A DNA stretch of 64,000 bases from Isochrysis galbana (GCA_018136815.1 CM030935.1:5928351-5992350), one strand, 5' to 3'. Counted from the first letter of the stretch, positions 1 through 13,189 are shown. The notes: generated by a model from the letters alone, not told the origin. Numbers and translations are program-made.

Positions 1-3000
1 TGTCCGTCTCAATCGTCAGAACCCAGTGCAGCTTCCCCGTACGCTCCTCCTCGGTAGGTACCAGATGACGGGCGCGGCTACTGACTCCAGCGCCGGCGAT
101 CGATTGAGAGGAGGATCGCCGCCGATAGACTTTACGTGCATCATGCGTACCGTGGTTTACATCACCTTGTTCGCCAGCCAAGGAAATGGGAGGGGTAGAC
201 GTAACTCGCCCTCGACCATCGTAGATCGCCTTGAGTGCGATCGGCGCCGACCACCGCGCGCCTCTTTCATTGAGCCGCAGCGCGAAATGCTCGAGGTGGG
301 CTAGTTGAAGGGGCATAGGCTTTGTTGAGCATGGCGCAAGCGTTGCATCGGTCATCCAAAGACCGCGCGTGGCATCCGGTGACTCGACAAGGCGCGTCTC
401 TTGGTCAAGATCGAGCCAACGAAGAACGAGCGGGAAGCGCGTTTCGTTGCGAACGTGTAGGAGCGAGTCAAGCACCAGCTTGTTGGCACCGCCATCATGC
501 ATGACCACCTCGCACGCCAACCTTGCTTTGTGAAACGGATCCGACGGCAGTGGTGCAACTACCTCTTTCACAACTCGACCCACATGATCGAAGCGCACGT
601 CACAAATCGGCCCTTTCCAAAGCTCTGAGGTGAGACTGAGTGTACGTGGGCGGACCAGCGGTGCATTCGATTGGCCAAGGTGCAATTCACTTCCTCCCAA
701 GCGCACACGAGACGACTCCGTCGTCGAGCTGCCACCTCCCATTCGTGAGTGGCCACCGAGGAAGTTGTTTGCCATCGCGCCCATCGCGGCGCCTAGCCCG
801 CCAGCCAGCTCACTCGCCAGCCCGCTTGCAGCGGCAAGTCCGGCCACAACCGGAGAAGCAGGCGCGGCGGGTCGACTGCCGCCCCAACCACCTACAGTCG
901 GTGAGCCTGCGGATGCTGCGCCGCCCGTCACACGAGGCTTGGCGATGAGCGAGACAGGCAATTTGAATAGCTCTCCGTGAGCGATGGTCAGCTCAGCGCC
1001 CCGCCAAGTTTGACCGGTGACAGCGGGCGTAAACGATACACTCTCGGCCTCGTCAACGACGGCACATACAGAGCCACCTGTGTTGTTTTCTAACCAATAC
1101 GGCGAAAGGAGAAACGTCCGCGATGGGTCCAAATCCTTGATTAGCTGCACCGGATCAGGCTTGCGGCCGGGCGTGGCAGCAGCTGTTGCATCGAGCAAGG
1201 CTAAGAATTGAGCGAAGACGCTGATGACAGAGTGCGTAAGAGTCAAGTGAATTGGGGCCGCGCCTGCCCATATCCGGAATCCAAGAGGCGCCACCTCCAA
1301 CGAATCGCCCAAAAGAGAGGTCTGCTTCTTTGCGGGAACGATCATGACACGCCCGCCCAGCATGGTCGGTTCCAAAAGCGTGTCGAATGCTTGCATGGCC
1401 GCCGAGTAAGTGAAGGCCTCTAGCGGTAACTGCACGTCAATACGCATCCCACCCGAGTACGACTCGAGGATGCTTAGTCCTGCATAAGCATCGAGAACTC
1501 GCAGCCTCGCCAGGGGCATGTTTGGTCCCTGCGCATGATTCATGAGCGTCACCTCAAGCTGCGCGGCGACCACGTCGGCCTCCAGCTCAATATGTGTGAA
1601 TATAGGAGGCAACTCGGTGGACTTCTTGATTGCGAGCTCAGCTTCGCCTTGTGAAGGCACGAGACCAGATGCTTGCAGCGGATGGATGAAGAAGTCTACC
1701 AAGTGCATCAAGAATGGGAGGTGAGCCATCCCCTCCACGGCACATATATGCACTGACGCCTTGACGAGGGGCTTCTCTAAAGGTGGGCCGCCCCCAACCA
1801 TAGAGGCCGCCCAATTCGTTGTACATCGCGGTGGCCCGCCCGCCGTACCCCTCCCGTCGCCCCCACCGCGGCCCCAACGACGAAAGGACGCCGCGGGCGC
1901 TCTCTGGCGTAGTACAATTTCGGCGAGGACTAACCCACGTGAGAGTGTGTGCTCAAGGAGCTCTTGAGGCTCCGCCCATCCACTCCGTGCGCCAGCGGCG
2001 CGAGGCAATGCAGGCCGCGCCGTCTTGATGTCGTTTGGCCCGGCTGCAGCGTGCACCCTGTGGTGGTCGAAACGCGACGACGAATACAGATTGTGCTGAG
2101 TCCACGTGAGGTGCTGTCCGAAGGTCAGATCCCCTAGATCTTGACAGAGTCCTTCGTCCTGCTCTCGTGGCGGAGGGTTCCCATCGATGTCTTTATCGGG
2201 CGCTAGCGGGTCAGTGCCGCCGCGGAGCGCTCTAGTCGCCATGATCGCCATACCGACAGATTCCTCAGGTAACACTTCCACGCCCTCGACGTCTTCTGCG
2301 CTTGCTTGTATGGTGGTGCCGCCGCGTGAGCGGCGAGGGGCTAAATTCACCGGCGCTGCCCCAACGGCGGCCGTTTGACTCAATACAGAGCTAGTGAACA
2401 CCGGCTTGGGCGGCGCCGACTTGCCAGCCGCAGCCGCTTCAACGCGCGCTGCTTGTTTCATCTGATTCAACATGATGGCACGCATGGCTTCCACCTTGCA
2501 AGCCAGATCCGGGAGGCGCGCCCGAGCCACTGCCAGCAACGCCTTGGTGAGCGCGTCCGGCTTTGACCGCGGTGAGGTCGACCCGTTGCTGGCCGCGGGG
2601 CGGCCTACAGTTGCAGTGCCCGCTGCATGGTGCGAGCCATTTCCGCTATCACGGTGGTCCGAAGAGGCGTCTGTCGCGTCCTCCGCCATGTGAGCGCCAC
2701 TGCGCGCGTCATTGACTGCGAGCATCCCACCTAAGGTGCTCGAGCTCACATTCGCAACACCGGTCGCTATGCCTTCCACCTTTTTGGAAATGGCAGAGAT
2801 GGTGCGCGGGGCTACCTCGTGAGAATGCTTTGTGCGGCGCGCGAAATGCATAGCCTTCTTGGAAGAGACCATGCCCTCCTCCGAGCCCTTGATGCGCACG
2901 GGTGCACGACGTAGCTGGAGGCCTCCCCCATCTATTGCGGCATCGAGCACAGATGCGAGTGCGCGCAGCTGCAAGGGATCGCTGGGCTCATCGGGCGGTT

Positions 3001-6000
3001 GCCATGCTTCAGCGCGTACACGCGCCGAGGTAATGTGACCCTCGATCAGCGTGATGGGCTCGCTAGGCGAGGATGCTGCCGGGCGCGACGATGCCGCCGA
3101 CTTCCGTCGAGCAGAGAGAGGGCGGGGCAGCTTATTCGCTTGCCATCCGGCTTCGAGAGCGTACTCGAGCCGGACGACCAGCTTGGCCAAGAAAGCGTCG
3201 ATGCGGTATTTACACCTCTCCTCACGCCGCCCCGGGGGAGCAGACGGGCGCGAGGTCGACGGTATCACTGTGCCGCCGCCCCGCGCGCGGTTCAATATTG
3301 CCATTCCTTGCTCGCGCGCCCGGGTGCCATCCGCCATGTTGCGGCGCTTTACATTCGACTTGTTTTCGTGCAACAGCCCCGTGCGCTGAATGATCGAGCC
3401 ATACTGTCTCTCAACAGCTGATCGAAGTTCGCTCTGCATCCGCTTGGCTGATGGCAGTAGCGGAGAAGGCTTTGTTGAGCTCGATCCTGCCAGTTTCTCC
3501 GCGGCCGAATTTGCCACCTCCCGCCAAGTGCTGTCCTCACCCGTCCTCACCGCGGACGCAGGCCGCGCAGGAGCTGCATTGCCGCCCAGCACCTCTAGAT
3601 GGTGAGCAGCGTTACGCACATGGACGGTCATGTCCTCAGAATGACAGAAGTGCTCTCGCAAGAGATTGTTGAGCGGCACATATTCATGTCTCGACAACAT
3701 GTTGGCCATCGTGTCAAGGCTCTCGTCATTCCTGCGTGATAGGCGGGCTGCTGCGGCTGGACGCAAGCGCGACACGGCGTCGGAGTCGCCCTCGAGGGGC
3801 GCTTTGTCCAACGCGTCATCGCCAAGATGCAAGTCTCGCGCCGCAGCCGAGACGGCGCCGCCGGTGTGGCATTGGGCAGCGCTCGAGAACGCTGCATGAG
3901 CGAGGTTGCTAAGCGTGGCCGCCCCGGCGCGACGTTGCCTCCGTGGCTTAAGATGCACTCCCGCCGTTGGAGACGCTTCGCCCTTGCCTCGCCGGTAGGC
4001 CGATGTGGATGGGCTGTTATTGTTGCCTACCCGGCCTAACGACGTGACCGGGCTTGAGGTGCGACTGCTAGACCTCGCGCCGAGCCACGTACTGTTTTGC
4101 CGGACGCCGTGGACAGACTCCGCCGGGCTGTGTGAACGCCCACGAGGGCCACTTGTTAGCCCATTCAGCAGATTGGCTCCGATGCCGCCGAGCATGACGC
4201 CTGCCTCGCCGAGCACGCCCCCAAATGCTATCGCTGGCGCCGGCGGGTGGTTATCATGGGATGAGTCAGCGAAGCTGGCCTCCCCTCCGGCGATGGCCGC
4301 CTCCAGCTCCCGAACCTTGAGTGCCTCGGCAACCGCTTTGCGACGTTGGTAGACAGCATTCGTCAGCTCGAAGGCGCGCCGATTTTCCTCGTTGGAGCTG
4401 CGATTTGCCGCGATGGGACAATGAACCGCAGGGGGCGTGGGCGAGTGGTCGAGGCGGAGTATGAGCGAGAGCCGAATTGAGCCTGCAGATACGGCATAGC
4501 TTGGTGGCCTCTTGGTTGGGGCGGGCGCAAGCTGCACTGGGCGCGTAACGTTGGCGTAACGGTCCGGGAAGGCGCGGAGAGCTGAGAGCGGAACCACCAA
4601 TTCGCCTGTTGGTGAGATGGGTCGAGGAAGAAAATGAACGTGATAGAGTGGGCGGCAGGAGAACGGGCAGGAGGCCACTTTGTGAAAGGAAAGAATTCAT
4701 GGAATGATACGAAGGCAGATGGCGTTCTGTGGTGATGAGAGGTCGGCCCGGCTATGCTCATAGGGTGCTCGGCAAGCATTGAGCCCACCTCCATGAAGCA
4801 CCGAGGCCTCAAGAAGTGCCTGCAGTGCGGGTCACTCACCTAGTACATCATCGGACGAAACGGTATCATCATCCATCACGAGGACATGTAGCATCTGGTC
4901 AATTCGCTCAACGCGCAGCTCGAAAGTCTCGCGCCACTCTGGCGAGAGCGTGCGAAACTTAGTAGCTGTGCGTGCTGCCTCATCAGAGCCACCAAGGTAG
5001 AACTGAACATAGGGATCGGATGAGGTACCGCCGGCATCGGCGCCCGGCAGGCCACGTGCAGACTCAACATATATTCGGAGCGAGCCTATCGCGGGCGGGC
5101 GGGCGGTAGCCATTTGCCAAGGCCAGCGCGACAAGCGGAAGAGGCCGCCCTTCGAGGTCCACGGTGAGCGCCTAGGGGTGAGGCGCGCCGCATAGGCTTC
5201 GTCGCCTCCGAACAGGGTGCGCAGCTTGATCTCCTCGAGCGTGAGTTCAAGCTCAGCCATCTTCCTCCAGAGCACGAGCTCTTCCGTGCTGCTCTCGTCT
5301 TCGATCTCACGTAAGGCGAGCCACGACAATGCACCGACCGCCGATTCCAGCGCTTCCCCGGGCACGGCCCTCTCACCCGCTTTAAGCGCTGCATCGGCTG
5401 CCCTCGCCGCCCCTCTGGATGCCATCAACAGCAGACATAAGAAGCGCCTCCGGTCCCGACGGTCAAGACCGCCTGCCGCGTCGCGAACGGAGTGGCTCTC
5501 ACCCCGCGTTGGCGATGGACCCGCCATCGACTCGGCTAGATCGGTGTCTGCGGCAGCCGCCGCCGATTCTTCTGCGCGAAGCCCCCCTTCGAGCTCCGAC
5601 TCCACTGCTCGTGCCGCAACAACTCCCACCTCGCCAAAGGCGCCCGCCCGCATGGCCACAAGGCAACGACCGCCCCCGCCATTCGTAATGTCCCGGAGGA
5701 AGACCTCCAGCAGAGCCAACGACTTGGGCCCTCCCTTGAGCTCGTGCCCGTCGGCTATAGCGCTAGGCTCAAGCTCCGCAAAATGACGGGACGAGGACGG
5801 CTCCGATGGCTCGTAGAGCCCGGCTGCTGGAGGGCCCAGCATCCGAATAGAACGTGCTGTCGCGTCCCTTTTCATCTTGCTCTTTAGGCTGTCCCGGTCG
5901 AGATGCTCGCGCATTAGCATTTGAGCCGCAAGCGGCGGACGCCACGACTTGCCGCGCAGGTGCTTGGCGATCTGTACGTACGCCTGCCGTACGCGCCGCT

Positions 6001-8371
6001 TGCGCATGAGCGCGGCGATCGTGCCGGCCTTGGCCTCTTGCAGGTCGAGCAGCGTACACTGTAGGGCGTACCGCCACATGGCGCGCGAGGGGAAGGGCTC
6101 CTGGACTTGGTCGGCGCAAGCCGGCTGGGGGGCCTGCTTCATGCTCTTGGCGGCAGCCTTCAACAAGTCAGGCCGCTCCGGGGGCTTCAAGTCCGGCCTT
6201 CCCTTGTAGCGTTCCCACAAAGCAAATCGCTTAAAATAGGCGGCCAGCGAAGTCAAGTGAGAGAACTGGCGCTCGTCCAAGACCAGCTTCACCTATGGCA
6301 AGCGAGCAAGAGCAGAGCGGGCAAGAATAGAGGGTGAGCGTACAGAGACCACACGGAGGATATGCTCCTCACCCCGCGAAGAGCACACCGGGAGCAGCAG
6401 TTGGCGCTCACCTCTGAGCTCTCGACAATCACGTCCGCTTCGGGTGTGGATTCACCGGTATCCTCCTTCTTTTCCACCAAGCCAAATGCACCAAGCGCGG
6501 CTTTGACAACAATGGAGGTGGGCACAAGGATGTGCTTGAGCGGTATAGTGGTCTCTGGCCCATCGCGTGACCGCGATGATCTGTGGATCATCGCGTGCAG
6601 GATACGCCGCGACAGCTCGTCCCTAAGATCCATATTCCACCGCTCAGCACCGCTCCGCTTGGAGTTGGAGTAGACGGCTAGCGACGAGCACTCAACCATC
6701 CGGTGGCTCGGTGAGGTGACCTGCCGCGAGCCAAGGTGGGTGGGCCAGATCTCGGCTGGGTGGCGACCTCGTGGGACGCCGCCGCAGCGTCCACCGGAGG
6801 AAGCGAGGCCGTACCCGGCGCTGACCAGCTCCCTTGCGCACCTGGCCATTCTTGCCGCGCTGCACGTTTCTCCACACGCGCTCCCAATTCTCGTTGCATG
6901 TCCTCACGGTCAGCTTCTCCATGGTGCAGCCGACTGCTGTGTGCAAGCCCTCCTTTTGCGCCGAGTCGTCTTCGTAACGCACGTGAAGGTTGGCGATGTT
7001 GACCTGTGGAGCACCGGGAGCGTAGGGCTGTATGAGCACGACTTGGGATCCCTTATGCACGCGTGTGAGCCCTGGCGAGCCACCGAACCATCCCGGACCG
7101 CACAGCTCCCCTTCTGGCTGGCCATGTTCGCCGCCGGCGAGCCTGGGCGAGCACAACCCACTTGGATGTTGTCGAGGATCGTCAGACCAATACCTCCGCC
7201 CTTACCAAGAGCAAGCCCTAGTCCAGCTGCGGCGTCCTTATCTTTTTTCTCCCCATCCGCGCCATGCTCAATCTCAAACTGCTGCATGGTCATTTCTGTC
7301 GTCACCGCGCTGACGATGGCATCATGCTTTCGCTTGCGCATCGACTCGATCGCCCTCTTTCTGTCGAAACTGTTGACTGGCCCAGCAACCAGGTACACCT
7401 CACTGAGCACCACTGTCACCTGCAGAATAGGAGGGCACTGACTTCATGAGAGCTGATGCCAGCCGACCGGATGGATAGCTCCATCCGACACGACTCAAGC
7501 GGCACCACGCCTCGGCCGTCTCGAGCAGAGCACACGCACCGGCTTGGTCTTCAGGTGTCCGTACGGAATGGCGAGCTCGAGCTTGCCCACAGAGCCCGAC
7601 TTAACCTTGATAGGCAGGCCGAGCTTCGCGAACGCCGACTCCTTCACCCGTACATTCTCGAGAAGCACCTGGCAAGATGTGACTCCACCTGCAAGCACAC
7701 GCGGAAGCGATAACGTTCGCCCTCCCAGAGCGTCTCGCAGCTACTGTTGGGCCCGGGCGCACACGACTTCGGCCTTGAGGGCGTGCGCGCAAGCTTAGAG
7801 AGCGTGCGGTGAGAGAGTGACGCCCGCCTTTCACGTTGGTTATGATATTCGCACATCCCTTCCTGACCTCCCCAGTCGCCTGCGCTCAAGGTCCCGCCCG
7901 CTCACCCTTCCTACCTTCCGTCTTACTTTCCACTTGCCCCCCCCTCCCTCCCTCTGCATCCTCTATACTGCTCGCCATCGCCCCTCCTCGATCCGTCCGT
8001 CTCTGCTTCTTGTATCTCTCCTCCTCTCCCGTTCCCTCCCATTCCCTTCGCTCTCCATCTCACTACCACTCCTACTCCCTCTGCCTCCCCTCCTCCCGCC
8101 ATTTCCTTCTTCCTGCCCTCCTCTCTCTACCCTCCTCTCTCTACCCTCCTCTTGCTCCTTCTCCTCTCACTTCCCCCTCCCTCCCCCCTCCCTCTCGCTC
8201 TCTCGCTCCCTCTCCCTCTCCCTTTCTCTCCCTCTCCCTTTCTCTCCCTCTCGCTCTCCCTCCCTCCCTCTCTCTCTCACACACACCAGTGAAGTTGTAG
8301 CTCGATTCCTCAAAGTAGATGTACTCAGAGAGCACACCACGCAGCCGGTCGTTGATGAGCTGGCGCAGCAT
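1..8371 (-). CDS. VPS13: VPS13/chorein-family bridge-like lipid transfer protein, C-terminus cut by window edge
   Basis: Family role: bulk lipid transfer at membrane contact sites. Seven exons can be joined in phase: 8371-8287, 7688-7540, 7419-7162, 7003-6842, 6720-6412, 6292-4840 and 4605 to beyond base 1 (at least 2,340 residues). The start is the ATG at 8371. The chorein N-terminus covers about residues 1-115, with the typical LGLPIKVKSGSVGKLELAIP stretch. LTILDNIQ joins VNIANLHVRYED across intron 3, and SSLAVYSN follows. A C2 domain (GLPGADAGGTSSDPYVQFYLG, about 724-860) is split by the 4839-4606 intron. The last exon is open for 4,605 nt and contains SPYWLENNTG near 1105-1075, the SHR-BD/APT1 hallmark. 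Introns begin GTGTGT, GTGCGT, GTGGGT, GTGCGC, GTGAGC and GTGAGT. The 598-bp intron 1 holds a long microsatellite. Plant-type VPS13s also carry an embedded C2. The C-terminal ATG_C/PH part lies outside the window. Confidence 0.92.
7890..8285. repeat. Polypyrimidine (C/T) low-complexity tract inside VPS13 intron 1
   Basis: On the plus strand this is almost pure C and T, dense in CTCTCC and CCCT units; the VPS13 sense strand is therefore polypurine. It fills most of the 598-bp first intron and touches the GTGTGTGAGAG donor. The overlapping long frames on both strands are Ser/Leu or Arg/Glu runs and are not coding. Confidence 0.85.
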
Positions 8372-8551
8372 GAACGCACGTGCGGGGTGGATGGGTGGGA
8401 GGGCGCCCTGCCCTCGTCCCGCCCCACCGCTCCCTCCCCTCTTGAGGCTGAGCCACCAGGCGAGAGGGAAAGGGAGAGAGGAGAGGGGGTGGGCGGAAGG
8501 AGGGAGGGAGGGAGGGAGACCCTCTCTCTTTCTTCTAGTATGAGCCGCCTC

Positions 8552-8560
8552 ATATATATA
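8552..8560 (-). promoter_or_regulatory. Possible TATA element upstream of VPS13
   Basis: A TATATATA stretch lies about 180 bp upstream of the VPS13 ATG, next to a GC box-like GGGCGGGGCC. Distance and composition fit a core promoter, but algal promoters are poorly defined and this is inference only. Confidence 0.3.
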
Positions 8561-8644
8561 ATGGGCGGGGCCTGTGTGTTGAGAGGCGCGCGAGGAGAGG
8601 AGAGGTGGAGATCTATATGAGCGAGGCATGGAAAATAGAAAATA

Positions 8645-9040
<396 letters not shown>

Positions 9041-9511
9041 AAAGAAAAAGTAGTGCGGCCCTAGCCTCCGCCGAGCCCATACTAAAGTTAAAGTACTCGT
9101 AGAGGCTAGAGCGTGGCACATCCTAGTAGTAGTAGAGAGAGAGACGAGAGAAGACGGACACCACGATGAGGTGCATTCCATAAGTCCATTGCATCATTGC
9201 ATCGATTCCACATTTGTCAAAAGTATCTACGGACGAGATTGTATGGGTAGAAACCCGACCGACCGAGGGAGGATCGCCACCAAAGTATCAGCCCTTCAGG
9301 ATGCTTCGCATGATGCTTGCTGCTTGCATTGATTGAGCATTGATCGTTGATCGTGGTAATCTCTCCATCTATGCCAGATATGTGACGGATCGAGCATGAC
9401 CACTGGCTCGATATGCGAGGATACGGAAGGGAAACGATCGGCAGGAGGCGCGGCGGAGATGGCCGGGAGTGATGGAATGGTGGGCTGGACCACCCTCCTC
9501 AGCAGAGGAAG
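9041..9511. other. Intergenic spacer without recognisable gene
   Basis: Mixed-composition sequence between the GA tract and the left arm of the inverted repeat. I see no splice-coherent coding segment or family motif. Confidence 0.5.
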
Positions 9512-10358
9512 GCGCTTGCGCTTGGCGTCCAGTCGACAGGTGGCCGTGTCGAGCGAGTCGAACGAAACCAGCGAGCAGGAGCACGAGACGAGAGGACGGA
9601 GGACCGTACCGATGCGCGCCGAGTCGCCACCATCGTGAGGAAGACGAGGGCGAGGAGAGAGCTGGAGGGTGAGCGGGAGGGAGGAGGGAGGCAGGCAGCA
9701 GGAGCCTTCTCTCTCTGGTAGGTCGGTGAGAGGCGAAGGGAGGGGGAAGGGCGGGGGGGGGGATCAGGAGGGGGGAGACGGGCGAGACGACCCAGCTGTT
9801 TACGTTAGTGTCATCGCCGTATACTGTAATAATCCCTCCGGTCCCAGGGGTGCCCCCAGGGTTCCCGCCCGCCCTCCGCGCCCAGAGTTCCCCCGCGGAA
9901 AGAGTGGACGCACGGCGTGCACCTTCCTGGAAGTTGCTATGCGCACGCACGGCGCCCCCGCGGGGGGGGCCGATGCACATCGCGCCGTGCCCATGCGCGG
10001 CGTGCACATTGTGATTGCAAGTCATCACACGTGCTGCGTCCGAAAACATCTCTTATATCGCATGTTTACGTAATTGTGCACCTTAGGCGGTACGCAGAAA
10101 GAAAACCCGCCATACATGCACGGCGTCTCCACGAGGCCCTGGGGCACCGCGCCATGCCCAATGCGCACGGCGTGCACAGTGGTGCTCTGTTGATACTATT
10201 CAGTAAACTGCATGTTTGTGTAGGTCCACGCGGGGGAACACGCGCCGCGGGTAAAAGTTGTTATCCCCACGCAGTGCTAGCCCTTATTTAATTTTAAATA
10301 ACTGTGGACATTTGATCGCTCAATTCGATTGATGTCCCACAATTGACGGAACGACACC
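9512..10358 (-). repeat. Left arm of a ~0.9 kb dispersed inverted repeat
   Basis: The reverse complement of this block matches 22251-23200 from the shared terminus GGTGTCGTTCCGTCAATTG through to the GCGCAAGCGC region. Both copies share the gagcgagtcgaacgaaacc stretch, a GGGAGGGGAG-rich middle, a CCCGCGGAAAGAGTGG stretch and internal units built around GGGCACGGCGCGATGTGCAT. No plausible protein is encoded. It may be a non-autonomous mobile element; terminal inverted repeats within one copy were not found. Confidence 0.8.
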
Positions 10359-11002
10359 TTAGGCCATCCCAATTCGTCAGTGGAGGGGCAGTGGGTTTAC
10401 AACGTTACACGTGCGAAACCGCTAAGCGGACACGCACAAACCCCTCTACAATCGCGCCGCAACAAACCCGTTTCGTTAGTGCGAATAGAACGCCTCCTAT
10501 CTGTGAAGTTTTACGAAAGCTTCCTCGTCACACAACACAAAACTGTAATGACTACACATACCCGCCATGGTGACAAACAGACCTACCAACGGAAGGGGAG
10601 GTGCTAGCAGGGATGGGGACAAATGAACGCTATACCGGGCTAGTGGGAGTAGTGGTAACGAGCGCTCAGTTATTTTATAGAAGATGGATAGCGGATTGCA
10701 ATAGTAATATAACCTTATAGTAGTACGAAAATAATGCAGTACCGTACAGTCGATGGTCCACTTTCGACGGAACGCGACTAGCTACTGGGGCTGTCGCAGA
10801 CGGTAGGTGTTCCTTCCCAAGAACAGCCCGACTCCCTATCCTAAACAGTGTGGACCTTTAAGCCTCTCCCTTTTGTGACCCCGGCACCCCTCCTAGCGGT
10901 GGCGTGACACCAGCCATAGTGAATATTGTGCTCAGGGGCGTGCAATCGGGAGTGCGTCGAGAGGCAACGCGGCCCAGCTCAGCCCTCACTTGTGGCCGCT
11001 GC
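10359..11002. repeat. Intergenic region with fragments of two other dispersed repeats
   Basis: Bases 10359-10380 (taggccatcccaattcgtca) match, inverted, the sequence near 33664-33690. Bases 10566-10635 match, inverted, 32865-32930 (CAACGGAAGGGGAGGT and GGGGACAAATGAACGC shared). GACGGAACGCGAC at about 10767 recurs at 34350. No gene is seen. Confidence 0.55.
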
Positions 11003-12733
11003 TTAGCCCTGAACCTCACCCCACGCTCGCTGCGGTTCTGGGCGGCCTTCGCTCAAGGCTTCAGCGAGCTCATTCTCATTGCCTTGGTCCCCCTTTGCCG
11101 CTCGAGAACTTGCGAAGACGCCTCCCGCTATTCCATAGAAGGATAGCCCGCGCTCAGCGCACCGCTTCAGCACGCCATTGGCATGCGCTAGCCCAACCAC
11201 GCACACAACGCTCGCATCCCCCGCTTCCGCTCCCTTGGCGGCAGCGTCATCACCACGCCCCTCGTTGGCTGCGGCCGCGTTGCTCGCGCTCTCAGAAGAC
11301 TGGTCGGTCATCGGGAAGACAGCACCCACGAGGAATCCCGCCGGGTGCCCACGCAGGGTATGCTCGTCAACCTGGACCTCATCCTCTCCCACGATGTGCA
11401 CGACAAGCCGACGATTGCCCGTGACCGGTCGCGTGCCCTCCTCGCAATCGAGCACGCGCACGCGCCTCGCAATGCGCCGCACGACCACGTCGACCTTGCG
11501 GCTGGATTGCTCCTCCTCCTCGTAGTAACACTTATTTAATGCGTGGAGGCATCCTAGAGTCGCGCCCGGCAAGCCCTCCGACGAGCCACCGCCGAGTTCG
11601 TCCATAAGCGCCAGCCAACGCGGTTCAAACAGGTTGAGCCGCCGCACCTCGCCCTCCGCTATGGGCCGGCGCAACGGAAAGAAGGGGACTTCGTCATGGC
11701 GGCGAGGCGGCGCGGTGGTGGCGGCCGCGGCCACGGCTGTCGGGGTGGTCGGGAAGGCGAAGCTGCGGCGTAAGAGCGTCCCTCTCCGAAGGCCTGAAGC
11801 CATCTCGAGCGACCTTAGCCTACACAACGGTGCGCAGCAAGTGAGTGGAGCGGGGCGGGAGAGTGAGCGGGAGGCCGTAAGATGCGCAACACTCAGAAGC
11901 ATGACTTTCACGGCATCCTCTTGGGCCTTGGGGCCAAGTGCACCAGCTCGAACTGCACCCTTACGGCACGTGGCCCTTCAACCTTCCTCCTCCCTTCGTG
12001 CTCCCCGGGCGAGCACATACGCATTTTCCGCTAGCTCATCGTCGCGAGAGACGAGGAGTCCATCAAAAACGCGAACAACGAGTGCCAACAGCAGCAATGC
12101 GACGGCCCAGTCGGCGGCGTGAGCAGCACTGGCCAACCAGTCCTCCCAGAGCGGTGCTGCCTGCGCGGCCTGTGCTGCAGGTGGCTCGATCACGGCCGAC
12201 AGAGCCAAGCCGCCAATGGTGAAGGCAGAGGCGGCCAGCAGAGGCGCGGCGCGCGAGAGATCGGACGTCAGCGTGCGCGTGACGTCGACCAGACGACAGT
12301 TCAGTCCGGCCGGCGCGTTCACGTCAGGTTGGAAAAAGGCAAGCTGCACAGCGCGACGAATCCTATCGCCGTCTGCGAGCGGGAGCGAGGTGGAGAGCAG
12401 CGAGAGCAGCGGGCGGGTGGTGTCGCCAAGGACAACGGCGGCGCCGATGGAGCGGGCGGCGTCGGCAGCGACCGCCAGCTCTGAGCCGTACCTCGACGAG
12501 ACACCCCCTCGCTCCGCAAGAAGCAGCAACCTCTCCTGGTCGAGCTCAATCAGCACGAGATCCGGCCGTCTGTCCTCGATCACCCGGCTGATCTCAGCGG
12601 ACTGGCGTGCACTGGGGGTGTGTACGGTGCCCAGCACGATCAGCGAGCGAGCCGCAGATTCGACACACCCCGCGCACAAGGGAAGGCCTCGCTCCACCAC
12701 TGAGCAGAGTGCGAGTGCTGCCACCCACGACAT
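11003..12733 (-). CDS. TraB-domain protein with an inserted LON-like domain
   Basis: Two exons, 12733-12021 and 11819-11003, joined by a 201-bp intron with a GTATGT donor; the join is phase 2 and gives 509 residues. The first half carries the TraB/PrgY start: VLGTVHTP (GxxH at 35-38) and PDLVLIELDQERL, then a hydrophobic segment VALLLLALVVRVF and SRDDELAENA. The second TraB signature, VVCVVGLAHANGVL (GxxH at 447-450), appears only near the C-terminus. Between them, residues about 282-425 read as a LON substrate-binding-like domain (VPFFPLRRPIAEGEVRR, LFEPRWLALMDEL). TraB proteins of plants are organelle-membrane proteins; the location here is unknown. The start at 12733 is the first ATG after a G/C-rich tract; an upstream start cannot be excluded. 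Confidence 0.78.
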
Positions 12734-12774
12734 CGCTCTCGCGCTGACGGGCCCCGGCCGGCGGCGCTCCCCAA

Positions 12775-12905
12775 GTAGAAGAGGGGAAGGGGGGGGAAGG
12801 GGGGGGGGGGAGGGGTTGCGATGGATCGGGAAAGGGCGAGGGGAGGGGGGGAGAGGGGAGGAAGGGAGGGGTGAGGGGAGCCCGCGCGCAGCCGGGGGGA
12901 AGCAA
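12775..12905. repeat. G-rich homopurine tract upstream of the TraB-LON gene
   Basis: Plus strand is almost all G and A with G8-10 runs; it lies immediately 5' of the TraB-LON start. Proline-rich frames through it are not convincing coding sequence. Confidence 0.7.
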
Positions 12906-12934
12906 GGGCTCAACAGAAAATAGTAGGCTTCTAT

Positions 12935-13162
12935 TCATAGACGGTTAACAAACAAGGAATGAAGAAAAATAAAAGACACCTGAAGATTCTGCAAGTTGGA
13001 CACCAACTCTGGTCGGAGCGCGGGAGGGCACTCCAGGATGGGGTCATCAAATTGCAGGAGTGAGCCGCTGGTGCTCAAGATGCGCAGCAGCTGAGGCCAC
13101 ATGTGCTCGCTGACGTTGATCTCCGACCAGAGCCAGAGCCACAACCTCAATCTCAAGTCCAA
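12935..13162 (-). CDS. Short ORF, possible isolated exon
   Basis: A 75-codon frame on the minus strand contains HMWPQLLRILSTSGSLLQF and ECPPALRPELVSNLQNLQ, which look like ordinary helical protein, followed by a possible GT donor. No partner exon or family was recognised. It could be an exon remnant cut off by the adjacent MITE insertion at 13190. Confidence 0.25.
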   Translation of the reverse strand: MDLRLRLWLWLWSEINVSEHMWPQLLRILSTSGSLLQFDDPILECPPALRPELVSNLQNLQVSFIFLHSLFVNRL

Positions 13163-13189
13163 GCCTCACAAGTCACAAGGCACTGGCAC

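Noticed and set aside
5217-5786. 189-codon plus-strand frame
   Set aside because: Antisense shadow inside the large VPS13 exon.
12216-12923. 235-codon plus-strand frame
   Set aside because: Antisense shadow of the TraB-LON gene with no features of its own.
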